From positions 34,623 to 98,622 of the forward strand of contig CAJCIO010000055.1 of the NCBI GenBank assembly GCA_903970465.1: DNA of 64,000 nucleotides. Reading direction: 5' to 3'. Shown piece by piece: positions 11,459-21,000 of the stretch; position 1 is the stretch's first letter; each line of letters starts with the position of its first letter. The notes beneath the pieces were generated by a model. That model had not been told where the DNA came from, did no database searches, and saw nothing but the letters and a program-made list of their open reading frames with translations. Both the position numbers and the translations under genes were made by a program. This DNA comes from Gammaproteobacteria bacterium. Lineage in GTDB: Bacteria > Pseudomonadota > Gammaproteobacteria > Pseudomonadales > Pseudomonadaceae.

Positions 11459-12421
11459 GTGAAGGCATTGCAAGGCGTTGAAGGACATGTCGAGTGGGTT
11501 GAGCGTCCAAGCCCGACCTGTGATGCAGGTCAAGTGAAGATTCGCGTGGCCGCTGCGGGGCTTAATCGCGCCGATCTGCTGCAACGCTCGGGGCATTATC
11601 CGCCGCCGCCAGGCGCCAGCGATATTCTCGGACTTGAGTGTTCGGGGATTATCGCCGAAGTCGGACCGGGTTCGTCCTGGCAGGTGGGTGATCGCGTTTG
11701 TACTTTGTTGGCCGGTGGTGGCATGGCCGAGGAAGTGGTGGTCGATGGCCGTCACGTGTTGCCGGTGCCGGAAGGCGTGAGCCTGATCGATGCGGCAGCG
11801 ATCCCGGAGGTCTATTCCACGGTGTGGCTCAACCTGTTTCAGCTGGCGGCGCTCAAGCCGGGCGAGAAAGTGCTGCTGCACGCCGGTGCCAGTGGCATCG
11901 GCTCGGCGGCCATCCAGCTGTGCAAGGCGTTCGGCAACCCGACCTGGGTGAGCGTCGGTTCGGCTGAGCGTCTGGCTTACTGTGAGGCGCTTGGGGCTCA
12001 AGGTGGCGTGGTGCGTAGCGTCGATCTGGAAGCTCTGCGCGACCTCGGCCCGTTCGACGTGATCCTCGATCCGGTGGGCGGCAACTATGCCGAGCTGAAT
12101 ATTCAGGTCGCGGCGCTGGATGCGCGCTGGGTGATGATCGGCCTGATGGGCGGTACCAAGGCGCAGGTCGATCTGGGCGCGGTGCTGGGCAAGCGGATTC
12201 ATCTGCTGGGCTCGACGCTGCGCAGCCGCAGCGATCAGTTCAAGGCCGATCTGCTCAGCGATCTGGGCCAGCATGTGTGGCCGTTGTTCACTGAGGGGCG
12301 CTTGAGCCCGCAGGTGGTGCGGACCTTCCCCATCGCTGATGCTGAAACCGCTTTCGATGAGCTGGCCGGTAATCAGATCAGCGGCAAGGTGGTGTTGATC
12401 GTCGATGAGACGCTGATCTAG
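11459..12421 (+). CDS. zinc-independent quinone oxidoreductase (PIG3-type MDR)
   Basis: A 320-aa medium-chain dehydrogenase/reductase of the NAD(P)H:quinone oxidoreductase group (TP53I3/PIG3 type). Visible marks are GLNRADLLQR with a YPPPPG motif, typical of this group, and the Rossmann loop GASGIGSAAIQLC at about residue 142. No structural-zinc cysteine cluster is present. Translation starts at GTG 11459, with GGAGG 5 nt ahead. It is transcribed divergently from prc and stands alone. Likely role: one- or two-electron reduction of quinones with NADPH; the natural substrate is unknown. Confidence 0.9.
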   Translation: MKALQGVEGHVEWVERPSPTCDAGQVKIRVAAAGLNRADLLQRSGHYPPPPGASDILGLECSGIIAEVGPGSSWQVGDRVCTLLAGGGMAEEVVVDGRHVLPVPEGVSLIDAAAIPEVYSTVWLNLFQLAALKPGEKVLLHAGASGIGSAAIQLCKAFGNPTWVSVGSAERLAYCEALGAQGGVVRSVDLEALRDLGPFDVILDPVGGNYAELNIQVAALDARWVMIGLMGGTKAQVDLGAVLGKRIHLLGSTLRSRSDQFKADLLSDLGQHVWPLFTEGRLSPQVVRTFPIADAETAFDELAGNQISGKVVLIVDETLI

Positions 12422-12469
12422 GTGATCATGAAAGGTTCATGAAACCTGGGATTTTTGCCAGTCTTGCTG

Positions 12470-12547
12470 GCCTCTTCGCGGGCAAGCCTTGCTCCCACAA
12501 TGGTGCAGCATACAGTTGTGGGAACAAGGCCTGCCCGCGAAGAGGCC
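12470..12547. repeat. REP doublet between convergent genes
   Basis: An inverted pair, gcctcttcgcgggcaagcc and its counterpart ggcctgcccgcgaagaggc, is spaced by about 40 bp. It lies between the convergent quinone oxidoreductase and lapC genes and may serve as a bidirectional transcription end. Confidence 0.85.
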
Positions 12548-12574
12548 GGAACAGTCAGCACAAAACCTGCTGAC

Positions 12575-13933
12575 TCACCGCTCACGCAAGGATTCGGTCC
12601 GCGCCTTGAGCACCGGCTTGAGCACGTAATCGAGCACGCTTTTCTCGCCTGTGATGATATCCACCGTCGCCGTCATACCGGGGATGATCAATAGCGGCTT
12701 GTTGTCACCGCCCAGATGATTGAGGTCGGTACGCACCTGAATCAGGTAGAAACTGTTGCCTTTTTCATCCGTCACCGTGTCGGCACTGATCAGTTCCAGC
12801 TTGGCCTTCAGGCCGCCGTAAATCGTGTAGTCGTACGCGCTGAACTTGACCATGGCTTTCTGCCCGGGGTGGAGGAACGCCACGTCTTGCGGCCGCACCT
12901 TGGCTTCGATCAGCAGATTGTCTTCCATGGGCACGATCTCGAGCATGTCGCTGCCCGGCTGAACCACACCGCCAATGGTGTTGATTTTCATCTGCTTGAT
13001 GATGCCCTTGACCGGCGACACCACCGTGGTGCGCGTCACTCGGTCATCGATGGCGATCGTGGTGGCGGTGATCTTGGCCAGCTCAGTGCGCTTGTCGTTG
13101 AGGTCCTTGGAGGCATCGGATCTAAAGCCCAGCGTCGATTCCTGCACCTTGCTGCGGATCTCGGCGATGGCCGCTTCGGCGCGGGGGATCGCCAGACTGG
13201 TGGCGTCCATCTGCCCGCGGGCTTCCACGGCGCTGCGCTTGAGGCGCAGGATCTCCACCGGCGACACTGCGCCGGATTTGATCAGTGGCGTCGACATGTC
13301 CATTTCCTGTTGCAGAAGCGCCAGGCTGTTACGGTATTGCGCTTGCTTGGAGCGGAACTCGGCCAGCTCCTGAGTCTTCTGCACCAACTGCTGATTGAGG
13401 GTGTTCTGTTCGCTGGCCAGCTTGCTCTGGCGCGAGGTATAGAACGCCATTTCGTCAGCGGCCACCTGCGGCGCCTTGGCCTTGATTTCATCCGATACCA
13501 CGAACGGCTTGCCGGTGGCTTCGGCCGCCAGGCGATCGACCTGGGCCATCAAGGTATAGCGATCGGCCTCGCTTTCACCGCGGTTGGACAGGTAGCGGGT
13601 ATCGTCGAGACGCAGCAGGGTGTCGCCTTTTTCGACCAGTTGGCCTTCGCGGACCAGGATTTCCGAGACGATGCCGCCCTCCAGGTTCTGGATGACTTGC
13701 ACCTTGCTTGAAGGAATGGCCTTGCCTTCGCCGGTGGTGACCTCTTCGATCACTGCCAGCTTGGCCCATACCAGGGCGGCGACGATCAGCGCCGCCACCA
13801 ACCAGACGGTGAGCCGCGAGCGCCGTGGCGAATCGTTGAGGGCGGCGCTGGCCAGCTCGGGCATGAATTCCCTTTCGCCGGTCTTGCCGAAACTGTCGAG
13901 ATAGCCACGCAGGCCGCCTGTTGAATGACGCAT
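12575..13933 (-). CDS. lapC: type I secretion membrane fusion protein LapC
   Basis: HlyD-family periplasmic adaptor that joins the LapB ABC transporter to the LapE outer-membrane channel for LapA export. The 452-aa product has a short cytoplasmic tail, one membrane helix at about residues 38-60, a biotinyl-lipoyl-like hairpin domain split around a long coiled coil (about 150-300), and the C-terminal beta-barrel with the HlyD motif. The ATG at 13933 has a strong AGGAGGG 8 nt ahead and follows the lapB stop by 2 bp, so the two are translationally linked. The longer upstream frame is lapB read out of frame. Confidence 0.93.
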   Translation of the reverse strand: MRHSTGGLRGYLDSFGKTGEREFMPELASAALNDSPRRSRLTVWLVAALIVAALVWAKLAVIEEVTTGEGKAIPSSKVQVIQNLEGGIVSEILVREGQLVEKGDTLLRLDDTRYLSNRGESEADRYTLMAQVDRLAAEATGKPFVVSDEIKAKAPQVAADEMAFYTSRQSKLASEQNTLNQQLVQKTQELAEFRSKQAQYRNSLALLQQEMDMSTPLIKSGAVSPVEILRLKRSAVEARGQMDATSLAIPRAEAAIAEIRSKVQESTLGFRSDASKDLNDKRTELAKITATTIAIDDRVTRTTVVSPVKGIIKQMKINTIGGVVQPGSDMLEIVPMEDNLLIEAKVRPQDVAFLHPGQKAMVKFSAYDYTIYGGLKAKLELISADTVTDEKGNSFYLIQVRTDLNHLGGDNKPLLIIPGMTATVDIITGEKSVLDYVLKPVLKARTESLRER

Positions 13934-13935
13934 GT

Positions 13936-16128
13936 TCAGCCCTCCTGAGTGGGTGCAGAGCCGACGCGACCTTTGCGCAGCGCCTCGATGACGGTTTCTT
14001 TGGGGCCGTCGGCGACGATGCGGCCGTTGTCCAGCACGATCAGGCGGTCGACCAGGCTGAGCATGGTAGTGCGATGGGTGACCAGCAGCAGGGTCTTGCC
14101 CGGCATCCACGCATGCAGGCGCTGGCGCAGCAGGTCTTCGCTGCTGTTGTCCATGTGACTGGTGGGTTCGTCGAGGACCATGATCGGTGGCTCGAGCAGC
14201 ATCGCCCGGGCCAGCAGCACGGCCTGGCGTTGGCCGCCGGATAACAGCTGGCCGCGCTCGCCCACCGGGCGGTCGAAGCCTTGCGGGTGCTGCCGGGCCA
14301 GCTCGCTGACGCCGGTCAGTTGCGCGACTTCGAGCATGCGCGCATCACTGACGTAACGCGCCCCGAGGGTCAGGTTGTCGCGCAGGCTGCCAGCCAGCAA
14401 CGGCAGGTCGTGGGCGACATAGCCGATCTGTTGGCGCAGGTCGGCCACATCCAGTTGGCGCAGGTCCAGGCCATCGAGCAGGATCTGCCCTTCGGCCGGC
14501 TCGTAGAAGCCCATTAACAGGCGCGCCAAGGTGCTTTTGCCCGAGCCGCTGCGGCCGATGATACCGACCCGTTCGCCGGGCTTGATGTTAAAGCTGACGG
14601 CGCTCAGCGCCGGGGTGTTCTGTCCGGCATAGCTGAACACCACCTGGCTGAGGCCGACACCGCCTTGCAATTGCGTGCGATCAAGCGGGCGTTGCTTGAT
14701 GTCCCGTTCCTGCGGCAGGGCCATCAACTGATCGGTGCTGCGCATGGTCAACTGTGCTTGTTGATAGCGGGTGATCAAGCCGGCGATCTGGCCCAAGGGG
14801 GCGAGCACGCGACTGCCGAGCATGTAGGTGGCCACCAGAGCGCCAACGCTGAGGTTGCCGGCGATGATGCTGTAGACCCCCGCGACGATGGTACTCATGC
14901 CGCAGAACTGCTGGATGAACAACGTGCCGTTGGTGGCCAGGGCGGCGAGGTCGCGGGCGTGGCCGTCGAGGCGGGTGAGGGCGCCGTGGGTCGACTCCCA
15001 GTGATGCTGGCGCTCGCTCTCGGCGTTGCACGCCTTGAGGGTTTCCAGACCGCCGAGGGTTTCGATCAGCAGCGCCTGGCGTTCGGCGCCTAGCGTCAGG
15101 CTTTTTTGCACGGTGTCGCGCAGGCGTATCTGGATCAACAGGGCGAAGATGATGGTGATCGGGAATGCCAGCACCGGGATAATCACCAGCCAGCCGCCCA
15201 ACAGGCCGATCACCACCAGCATCAGTACGGCGAAGGGCAGGTCGATGATACTGGTGAGGGTCACGGCGGTAAGAAACTCGCGCAGGCCCTGGAAGTCGTG
15301 AATGCTCTGGGCGAAGCCGCCAATGCTGGCGGGCCGGGCCTTCATGGCCATGCCGGTGATGCGCTCGAACAGGGTCGCGGACAGAATCAGGTCGGTCTTC
15401 TTGCCGGCCTGGTCCAGTAAATGGGCGCGCACTACGCGCAATATCAGCTCGAAGCAAGTGCCGATCAGCAGGCCGGCGGCCAGTACCCACAGGGTCGAGG
15501 TGGCCTGGTTGGGCACTACGCGGTCGTAGGTCTGCATGACGAACAGCGGCACCATCAGACCCAACAGGTTGATCATCAGGCTGGCCAGCAGGGCGTCGCT
15601 GTAGAGCCAGCGCGACAGTTTGAGGGTGTCGCGAAACCATGAATCGACCCTGGGCATCAGCGGCGTGCGCAGGTCTTCAAGTTCATGTCGGGGGCGTGCG
15701 AACAGAGCTTCGCCGGTGTAGACGCTGGCCAGCTCTTCACGACTCAACCATTGTTCGCCGCCTTCGGCCTCGCTGGGCAGGATCAACGCCTGGCCATCCT
15801 CGCCCCAACGCCGCAGCACGGCGCAGCGGCCGTCATTGAGCAGCAGCAGTACGGGCAGATTGAGCGCGTTGATACTGTCCAGCTCGCGGCGCAACACCCG
15901 TGCCTGCAGGCTCGCGCGTGCTGCAGCGCGGGGTAGCAGATCCTTGCCCAGGCGTTGCTGGGCCAGCGGCAAGCCGGCGCTGAGGCTGGCACGGCTGACC
16001 GTGCAACCGTGCAATTTGCAGAGGATCAACAAGCCGTCGAGCAGCGGATCGTCGAAGGCCTGCCTCGGATCGCTGCCGGTCGAAGGTTCAGGGGGGGAGG
16101 CGGGGGTGGAACTTTGCATAGGGATCAT
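13936..16128 (-). CDS. lapB: type I secretion ABC transporter LapB
   Basis: Inner-membrane ATPase of the Lap type I secretion system. The 730-aa protein has an N-terminal C39-like domain (residues about 30-150) lacking the cysteine protease box, which fits a transporter that docks but does not cleave its substrate. It then has about six membrane helices (about 175-450) and an ATPase domain with Walker A GRSGSGKST, signature LSGGQRQAV and Walker B IMVLDEPTS. Two ATG codons lie 9 bp apart at the start. It follows lapE by 88 bp and precedes lapC by 2 bp on the same strand. Confidence 0.94.
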   Translation of the reverse strand: MIPMQSSTPASPPEPSTGSDPRQAFDDPLLDGLLILCKLHGCTVSRASLSAGLPLAQQRLGKDLLPRAAARASLQARVLRRELDSINALNLPVLLLLNDGRCAVLRRWGEDGQALILPSEAEGGEQWLSREELASVYTGEALFARPRHELEDLRTPLMPRVDSWFRDTLKLSRWLYSDALLASLMINLLGLMVPLFVMQTYDRVVPNQATSTLWVLAAGLLIGTCFELILRVVRAHLLDQAGKKTDLILSATLFERITGMAMKARPASIGGFAQSIHDFQGLREFLTAVTLTSIIDLPFAVLMLVVIGLLGGWLVIIPVLAFPITIIFALLIQIRLRDTVQKSLTLGAERQALLIETLGGLETLKACNAESERQHHWESTHGALTRLDGHARDLAALATNGTLFIQQFCGMSTIVAGVYSIIAGNLSVGALVATYMLGSRVLAPLGQIAGLITRYQQAQLTMRSTDQLMALPQERDIKQRPLDRTQLQGGVGLSQVVFSYAGQNTPALSAVSFNIKPGERVGIIGRSGSGKSTLARLLMGFYEPAEGQILLDGLDLRQLDVADLRQQIGYVAHDLPLLAGSLRDNLTLGARYVSDARMLEVAQLTGVSELARQHPQGFDRPVGERGQLLSGGQRQAVLLARAMLLEPPIMVLDEPTSHMDNSSEDLLRQRLHAWMPGKTLLLVTHRTTMLSLVDRLIVLDNGRIVADGPKETVIEALRKGRVGSAPTQEG

Positions 16129-16163
16129 GAGCTCTGATTCAGCAGTACATCTGCCAGTAATAC

Positions 16164-16185
16164 GGTGGCGCCCGAAAGCGCCACC
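16164..16185. repeat. hairpin in lapE-lapB spacer
   Basis: GGTGGCGC and GCGCCACC form an 8-bp stem around a 6-nt loop in the 88-bp gap between lapE and lapB. There is no T-run, so it may stabilise or process the mRNA rather than end it. Confidence 0.6.
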
Positions 16186-16216
16186 ACCTCGCTACAGCCC
16201 CTGAGCCGGGGGCCGC

Positions 16217-17575
16217 TCAACGCATCTCCGGCAACAACTGCGCTTCGCTCTTGATCTCGGTCTGAGCGATGGCTTCGGGCGGCAATACCACCCGGGTCTT
16301 GGCAACCAGGTCGCCCATGTTGGCCAGCACGCGGTACATTGCGTATTCCTCGGTGTAGCGCACTTCGACATAGCGGCTATTGGCGGTGTAGAGCTCGTTC
16401 TCGCTGTCGAGCAAGTCGAGCAGGGTCCGCTGGCCGAGGCCGAACTGGTCCTGATAGGCGGCGCGCACGCGCGTGGTGGTCTCGGCGTATTCGCGGGCAT
16501 ACGGGGTTTGCTGGCGGGCGTTGAGCATGGCGTTCCAGCTCAGCGACATGTTCTCGTTGAGTTGGCGCAGGGCGTTGTTACGAATGTCCATCGCCTGGTT
16601 GATCTTGTAGGCATCGGATTGCAGCCGGGCCTTGTCGCCGCCGCCGCGGAACAGGTTGTAATTGACTACCACGCCAGCACGCCAGCTGTTGTTGTGGCCT
16701 TCTTCGCCCGAAATGTTGTTGTTGGCCCCCACCGCCAGTTCGCCGTCGAGGCGCGGGTAGAACGGTGACTTGGCCACTTCGTACTGACTCTCCGCCGCCT
16801 GTACGTCGGCCTGCGCCGATTTCAGGTAGGGATTGTTGCTCATCATGTCCTTGCGCGCGGCCTGTAGATCGGTGGGCAATTCGCCCTTGATCGACGCGGG
16901 CGTCTCCAGCTCATCGGGCATGCGCCCCACGGCACTGTAGAAGTTGGCCTCGGCGTCAGAGAGGTTGACCTGCGCGGTGTAGAAATTGTTTTCCGCCAGC
17001 GCGCGACGGGCGCGGGACTGGTCGGTATCGGCCGTGCTGCCGATGCCTTGCTGGCTGCGCAAGCCGATCTGGTCGTTGATGCGCAAATGAGCCTGCAGGT
17101 TGTTCTTGGCCAAGGTCACCAGCTCGCGCTGCTTGAGGACTTCGAGGTACACCTGGATGGTGCGCAGGGCCAGGTCCTCGGCGCTGCCCTGTACGTAATA
17201 GGCGCGCGACGTAGAGACGGCCGAAGTACGGGCCTTTTCGTTGGGTGTATTGAACCCATCGAAGAGCATCTGGCGCAGGCGCAATTCCGACTGGGTGTAA
17301 TTCAGACTCTCGGTGTGGTGACCGCCTTGAAAGCGCGTCGTGGGATTGTCCGAGCGTTCGCGCCCGTAACCGCCTACCAGGTCGACCGTAGGCAGATAGC
17401 CGCTGCTGGCGACCTTGCCATCTTGGTCGGCAGACAGTCGGTTATGAATATTGGATTGCAGGTCCGGGTGGAAATCAATGGTGGTCTGAATCGCTTCCTG
17501 CAGACTCATCGCTTGAACATTGGCGCCCATCATCGCTAACAACATAGCGCTGCACAGAGGGGTCAAAACGCGCAT
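16217..17575 (-). CDS. lapE: TolC-family outer-membrane channel LapE
   Basis: Outer-membrane component of the Lap type I exporter and, in P. fluorescens, the pore that retains unprocessed LapA at the cell surface. The 452-aa precursor has a signal peptide ending near MMGANVQA. It carries two tandem OEP repeats typical of TolC, with the long helices and a conserved NLFRGGGDKAR segment in the second strand pair. A GGAGAAG sequence precedes the ATG. It is the first gene of lapE-lapB-lapC and is divergent from lapA. Confidence 0.93.
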   Translation of the reverse strand: MRVLTPLCSAMLLAMMGANVQAMSLQEAIQTTIDFHPDLQSNIHNRLSADQDGKVASSGYLPTVDLVGGYGRERSDNPTTRFQGGHHTESLNYTQSELRLRQMLFDGFNTPNEKARTSAVSTSRAYYVQGSAEDLALRTIQVYLEVLKQRELVTLAKNNLQAHLRINDQIGLRSQQGIGSTADTDQSRARRALAENNFYTAQVNLSDAEANFYSAVGRMPDELETPASIKGELPTDLQAARKDMMSNNPYLKSAQADVQAAESQYEVAKSPFYPRLDGELAVGANNNISGEEGHNNSWRAGVVVNYNLFRGGGDKARLQSDAYKINQAMDIRNNALRQLNENMSLSWNAMLNARQQTPYAREYAETTTRVRAAYQDQFGLGQRTLLDLLDSENELYTANSRYVEVRYTEEYAMYRVLANMGDLVAKTRVVLPPEAIAQTEIKSEAQLLPEMR

Positions 17576-18095
17576 TGGGTACTTCTCCGTGTGAAGGTCT
17601 TATAATGGGCGTCAGAAATCTGACTGAAAACCATCGATATTTGATTGGAGCTTGTAACACACTATCGCAGAACAAGTTTTCTCAGCGCTAAGACGAAATT
17701 AGAATAAGCCTTATGCGAAAATAAACTTATACGAACGGCACCTTTGCGGACATTGTGAACTCAAAGAGGCAGCTAATAACTGCGCACTGCTTGGTGCAGA
17801 GCGCAACTTGGAAAGTTCAATAATATTTGTGGTGCAAAAGGCAGGGGAACTGACCAAGAGGGGGGAGGAACTGTTAAGCGACAGAATCTTGTCAGGCAGG
17901 CATGATTCTTGTAACGCTTAATAAATTCCATTCAAAGAATCTTAGAACCGAATGTCGTTGAATTCATTCATATTTTGTTCTGTAGTTAGAGTCTTTTGAC
18001 GGGCCCGCCTGTGGGCGGTGCGCGTCACTTTTGTGTCGTTTCCGGTCTTTGCCCATGGCCTGACTGCCGCGCGCGCGTGGCAACGGAGGATGGCA
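17576..18095. promoter_or_regulatory. 520-bp AT-rich divergent promoter region of lapE and lapA
   Basis: This gap is markedly A+T-rich compared with its surroundings and holds no coding frame of note. For lapA a possible promoter is TTGAAT (17958) with a 17-bp spacer to TGTAGT (17981), followed by about 110 nt of leader that includes a CCGCC/GGCGG hairpin at 18005-18018. Upstream are A/T tracts such as aataatattt. The region is a sensible place for FleQ or other c-di-GMP-linked control of lapA, but I could not identify a convincing operator by eye. Confidence 0.5.
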
Positions 18096-21000
18096 ATGGC
18101 AGTATTGATCGGTGTTGTGAAGGGTGTGATCGGGCAGGTGTTCGTGGTCCACAGCGATGGTTCGAGACGGGCTGTGGCCGATGGCGAACGCCTCTTCGCC
18201 GGGGACACACTGGACACCGGCGCTGCTGGTGCGGTGGCCGTTCATCTGACCAATGGCAATGATCTGACCCTTGGGCGTGGCAGCAGCCTGCAGTTGAGTC
18301 AGCAGTTGCTGAGCGATCAACCACCGAACATCGTCGTTCACGACCCGGCGACGGCTCCCGATGGATCGCAGCTGACTGAAGTGCAGCAGATCCAGCAGGC
18401 TATCGCTGCGGGTGCTGATCCGACCCAAGTCCTCGAAGCTACCGCTGCCGGCCCGACTGGCGCCGGTGTCTACACCAACACGCCGGCCGGCGATCTTGGC
18501 GGTGGCCACAGCTTCGTGCTCTTGACCGAAACCGGCGGCAGCGTCTCGCCGACCGTCGGTTTCCCGACCATCGGCCTTGGCTTCGAATTGCTCAACGCCC
18601 AGGAACCCGTGGGCGACCTGTTCCAGACGGCCGACGCGGGTATAACGACGCCCGTGGTCGTAACGCCGGATACGCCGCCGGTGGTCGTGACGCCAGATAC
18701 TCCGCCGGTGGTCGTGCCACCCGATACAACGCCGAACTCTCCGCCAGTGACCACCCCGCCCGACAACGGCATTACCTTCGTCGATCTCTATCGCGACGGC
18801 GGCGAGCAGCGAGTATTCGAAGCCGACCTGCCCAACGGCACCAACACTGCTCAAGGCAAAGGCGGCGACCTGACCCGCACCGATGTGTTCAGCGTGGTCG
18901 CCCCTGACGGCCTGGCCTCCTTGACCATCGATGGCGTGCAAGTGGTCAGCAACGGCGTGCTGGTTAGCAACACCGGCGATGGCACCGTGCAAATCGTCGG
19001 TCAACTTGGCAATACCCTGACCATTACCGGCTACAACGCCAGCACCGGCGTGTTCAATTACACCTATGTGCTCTCGGTTGATCAGCACAACAACCAGACC
19101 ACCAGCAATACCGAACTGTCGGAAGACTTCCACCTGGTGGCCAGCGATACCGATGGCGACGCTGGCGATGCCTGGCTGAACGTGCGCATCACCGACGACA
19201 GCCCCATCGCCAATAATGACGTCGGCAGCACCGTGACTCAGCAATCCCCCGAGATCACCGGTAACGTTGTGACCAACGACTTCGTCGGTGCCGACACCAA
19301 TGCCAATCCGGTCAGTATCGACCCCACGCTCAACCCCGGCTTCGTGGTTTCCGGGCAGACGATCATCGGCACTTACGGCACCCTGACCCTGGGCACGGAC
19401 GGTGCCTATACCTACGTTCTCAACCCTGAGAGCGAGGCGTTCCAGGCCTACAAGGACTCGGGCCTGGCGGTCAAGGAAATCTTCACCTACACCCTGACCG
19501 ACGGTGATGGCGACAAGACCACCGCCAATCTGACCGTCAACATCGCCGCCAACCACGAAGTAATCTTCAACTGGCTGCACGCGAGCGGCGGCGATCTCAT
19601 CTTCGCTGAGGCCGACCTCCCCAATGGCACCAGCGTCGAGCCGAACAAGGCCAGCTACCTGACCGATCACAGCAGCGTCTACATCGACGCCAAGGACGGG
19701 CTGGCCAATCTGAGCATCGAAGTCTACAGAGACGGCCAATTGCAGAGCACCCAAGTGGTCTCCAATGGCAATCTGGTCAGCAACTCGGTGCAGATCGTCG
19801 GCGAGTCGGGCAACGTCCTGACCATTACTGGCTATGACAAAGTCACGGGCATCCTCAGCTACACCTACGTGCTGTCTGAGCCTGGCCACAATAATCCACC
19901 GGCTGCGGGCGATCTGGCCAACCTGCAACTGTCGGACGACTTCAAGCTGGTCGGTACCGACACCGATGGCGACACCGGTTCGGCCTGGATCAACATCACT
20001 ATCAAGGACGATGCGCCCATCGCCAGCAATGACGTCGGCGCCAGTCTGGTGACCGACAAGGCGCCGGAGCTCACCGGCACCGTGCTGGCCAACGACCAGG
20101 TTGGTGCCGATACCAATGCCAACCCGGTCAGCATCAAGGCCTCGGACAACCCCGACTTCAGCGTCAACGGCCAGACGGTCGAAGGCAAGTACGGCACCCT
20201 GACCCTGCATGCCGACGGCACCTATGACTATGTACTGAACAGCGGCAGCGATGCATTCAAGGAGCTGAAGGCTTCGGGCCTGACCGACAAGGAAGTGTTC
20301 AAGTACACCCTGACCGATGGCGACGGCGACGCCACCACCGCCAACCTGACCATCGATATCGGCGCCAACCACACAGTGATTTTCAACTGGTTGGGCAGCA
20401 CCGGTGGCGACTTGGAATTCAAGGAAGCCGACCTGCCTGCTGGCACCAACACCGCACCCGACAAGGCCAACTTCCTTACCGACCACAGCAGCGTGTACAT
20501 CGATGCGAAGGACGGCCTGGCCAACTTGAGCATCGACACCCTGGTCAACGGCCAGACCGTGACGACCGTCGTGGTCGCCAATGGCGTGCTCGTCAACTCG
20601 CAAGGGGTGGTGGTGCCGGGTGAGTCAGGCAACAACCTGACCATCACTGGCTACAACGCCAGCACCGGCGTACTCAGCTACAGCTACACCCTGGCCGAGC
20701 CGGGCCACAACAATGCTCCCGGCAGCGCTGATCCGCTGGCGGAAACGCAGCTGTCGGACGACTTCAAGCTCACCGCGACCGACACCGACGGCGACACCGC
20801 GTCGGCCTGGATCAACATCACCATCAAGGACGATTCGCCCGTCGCCAACAACGACCAGGGCGACAGCACCCTGAGCACCAAGCTGCTGAGCATCACCGGC
20901 GATGTGCTGACCAATGATCACGTCGGCGCTGACACCAATGCCGCTCCGGTTACCCTCACGGACGCGAGCGGTAAGGTGGTGACCAGCCTCGAAGGCCAGT

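Noticed and set aside
17601..17606. TATAAT on the plus strand near the lapE start as a lapA promoter
   Set aside because: No -35 at the right distance and almost 500 bp from lapA; a box nearer lapA fits better.
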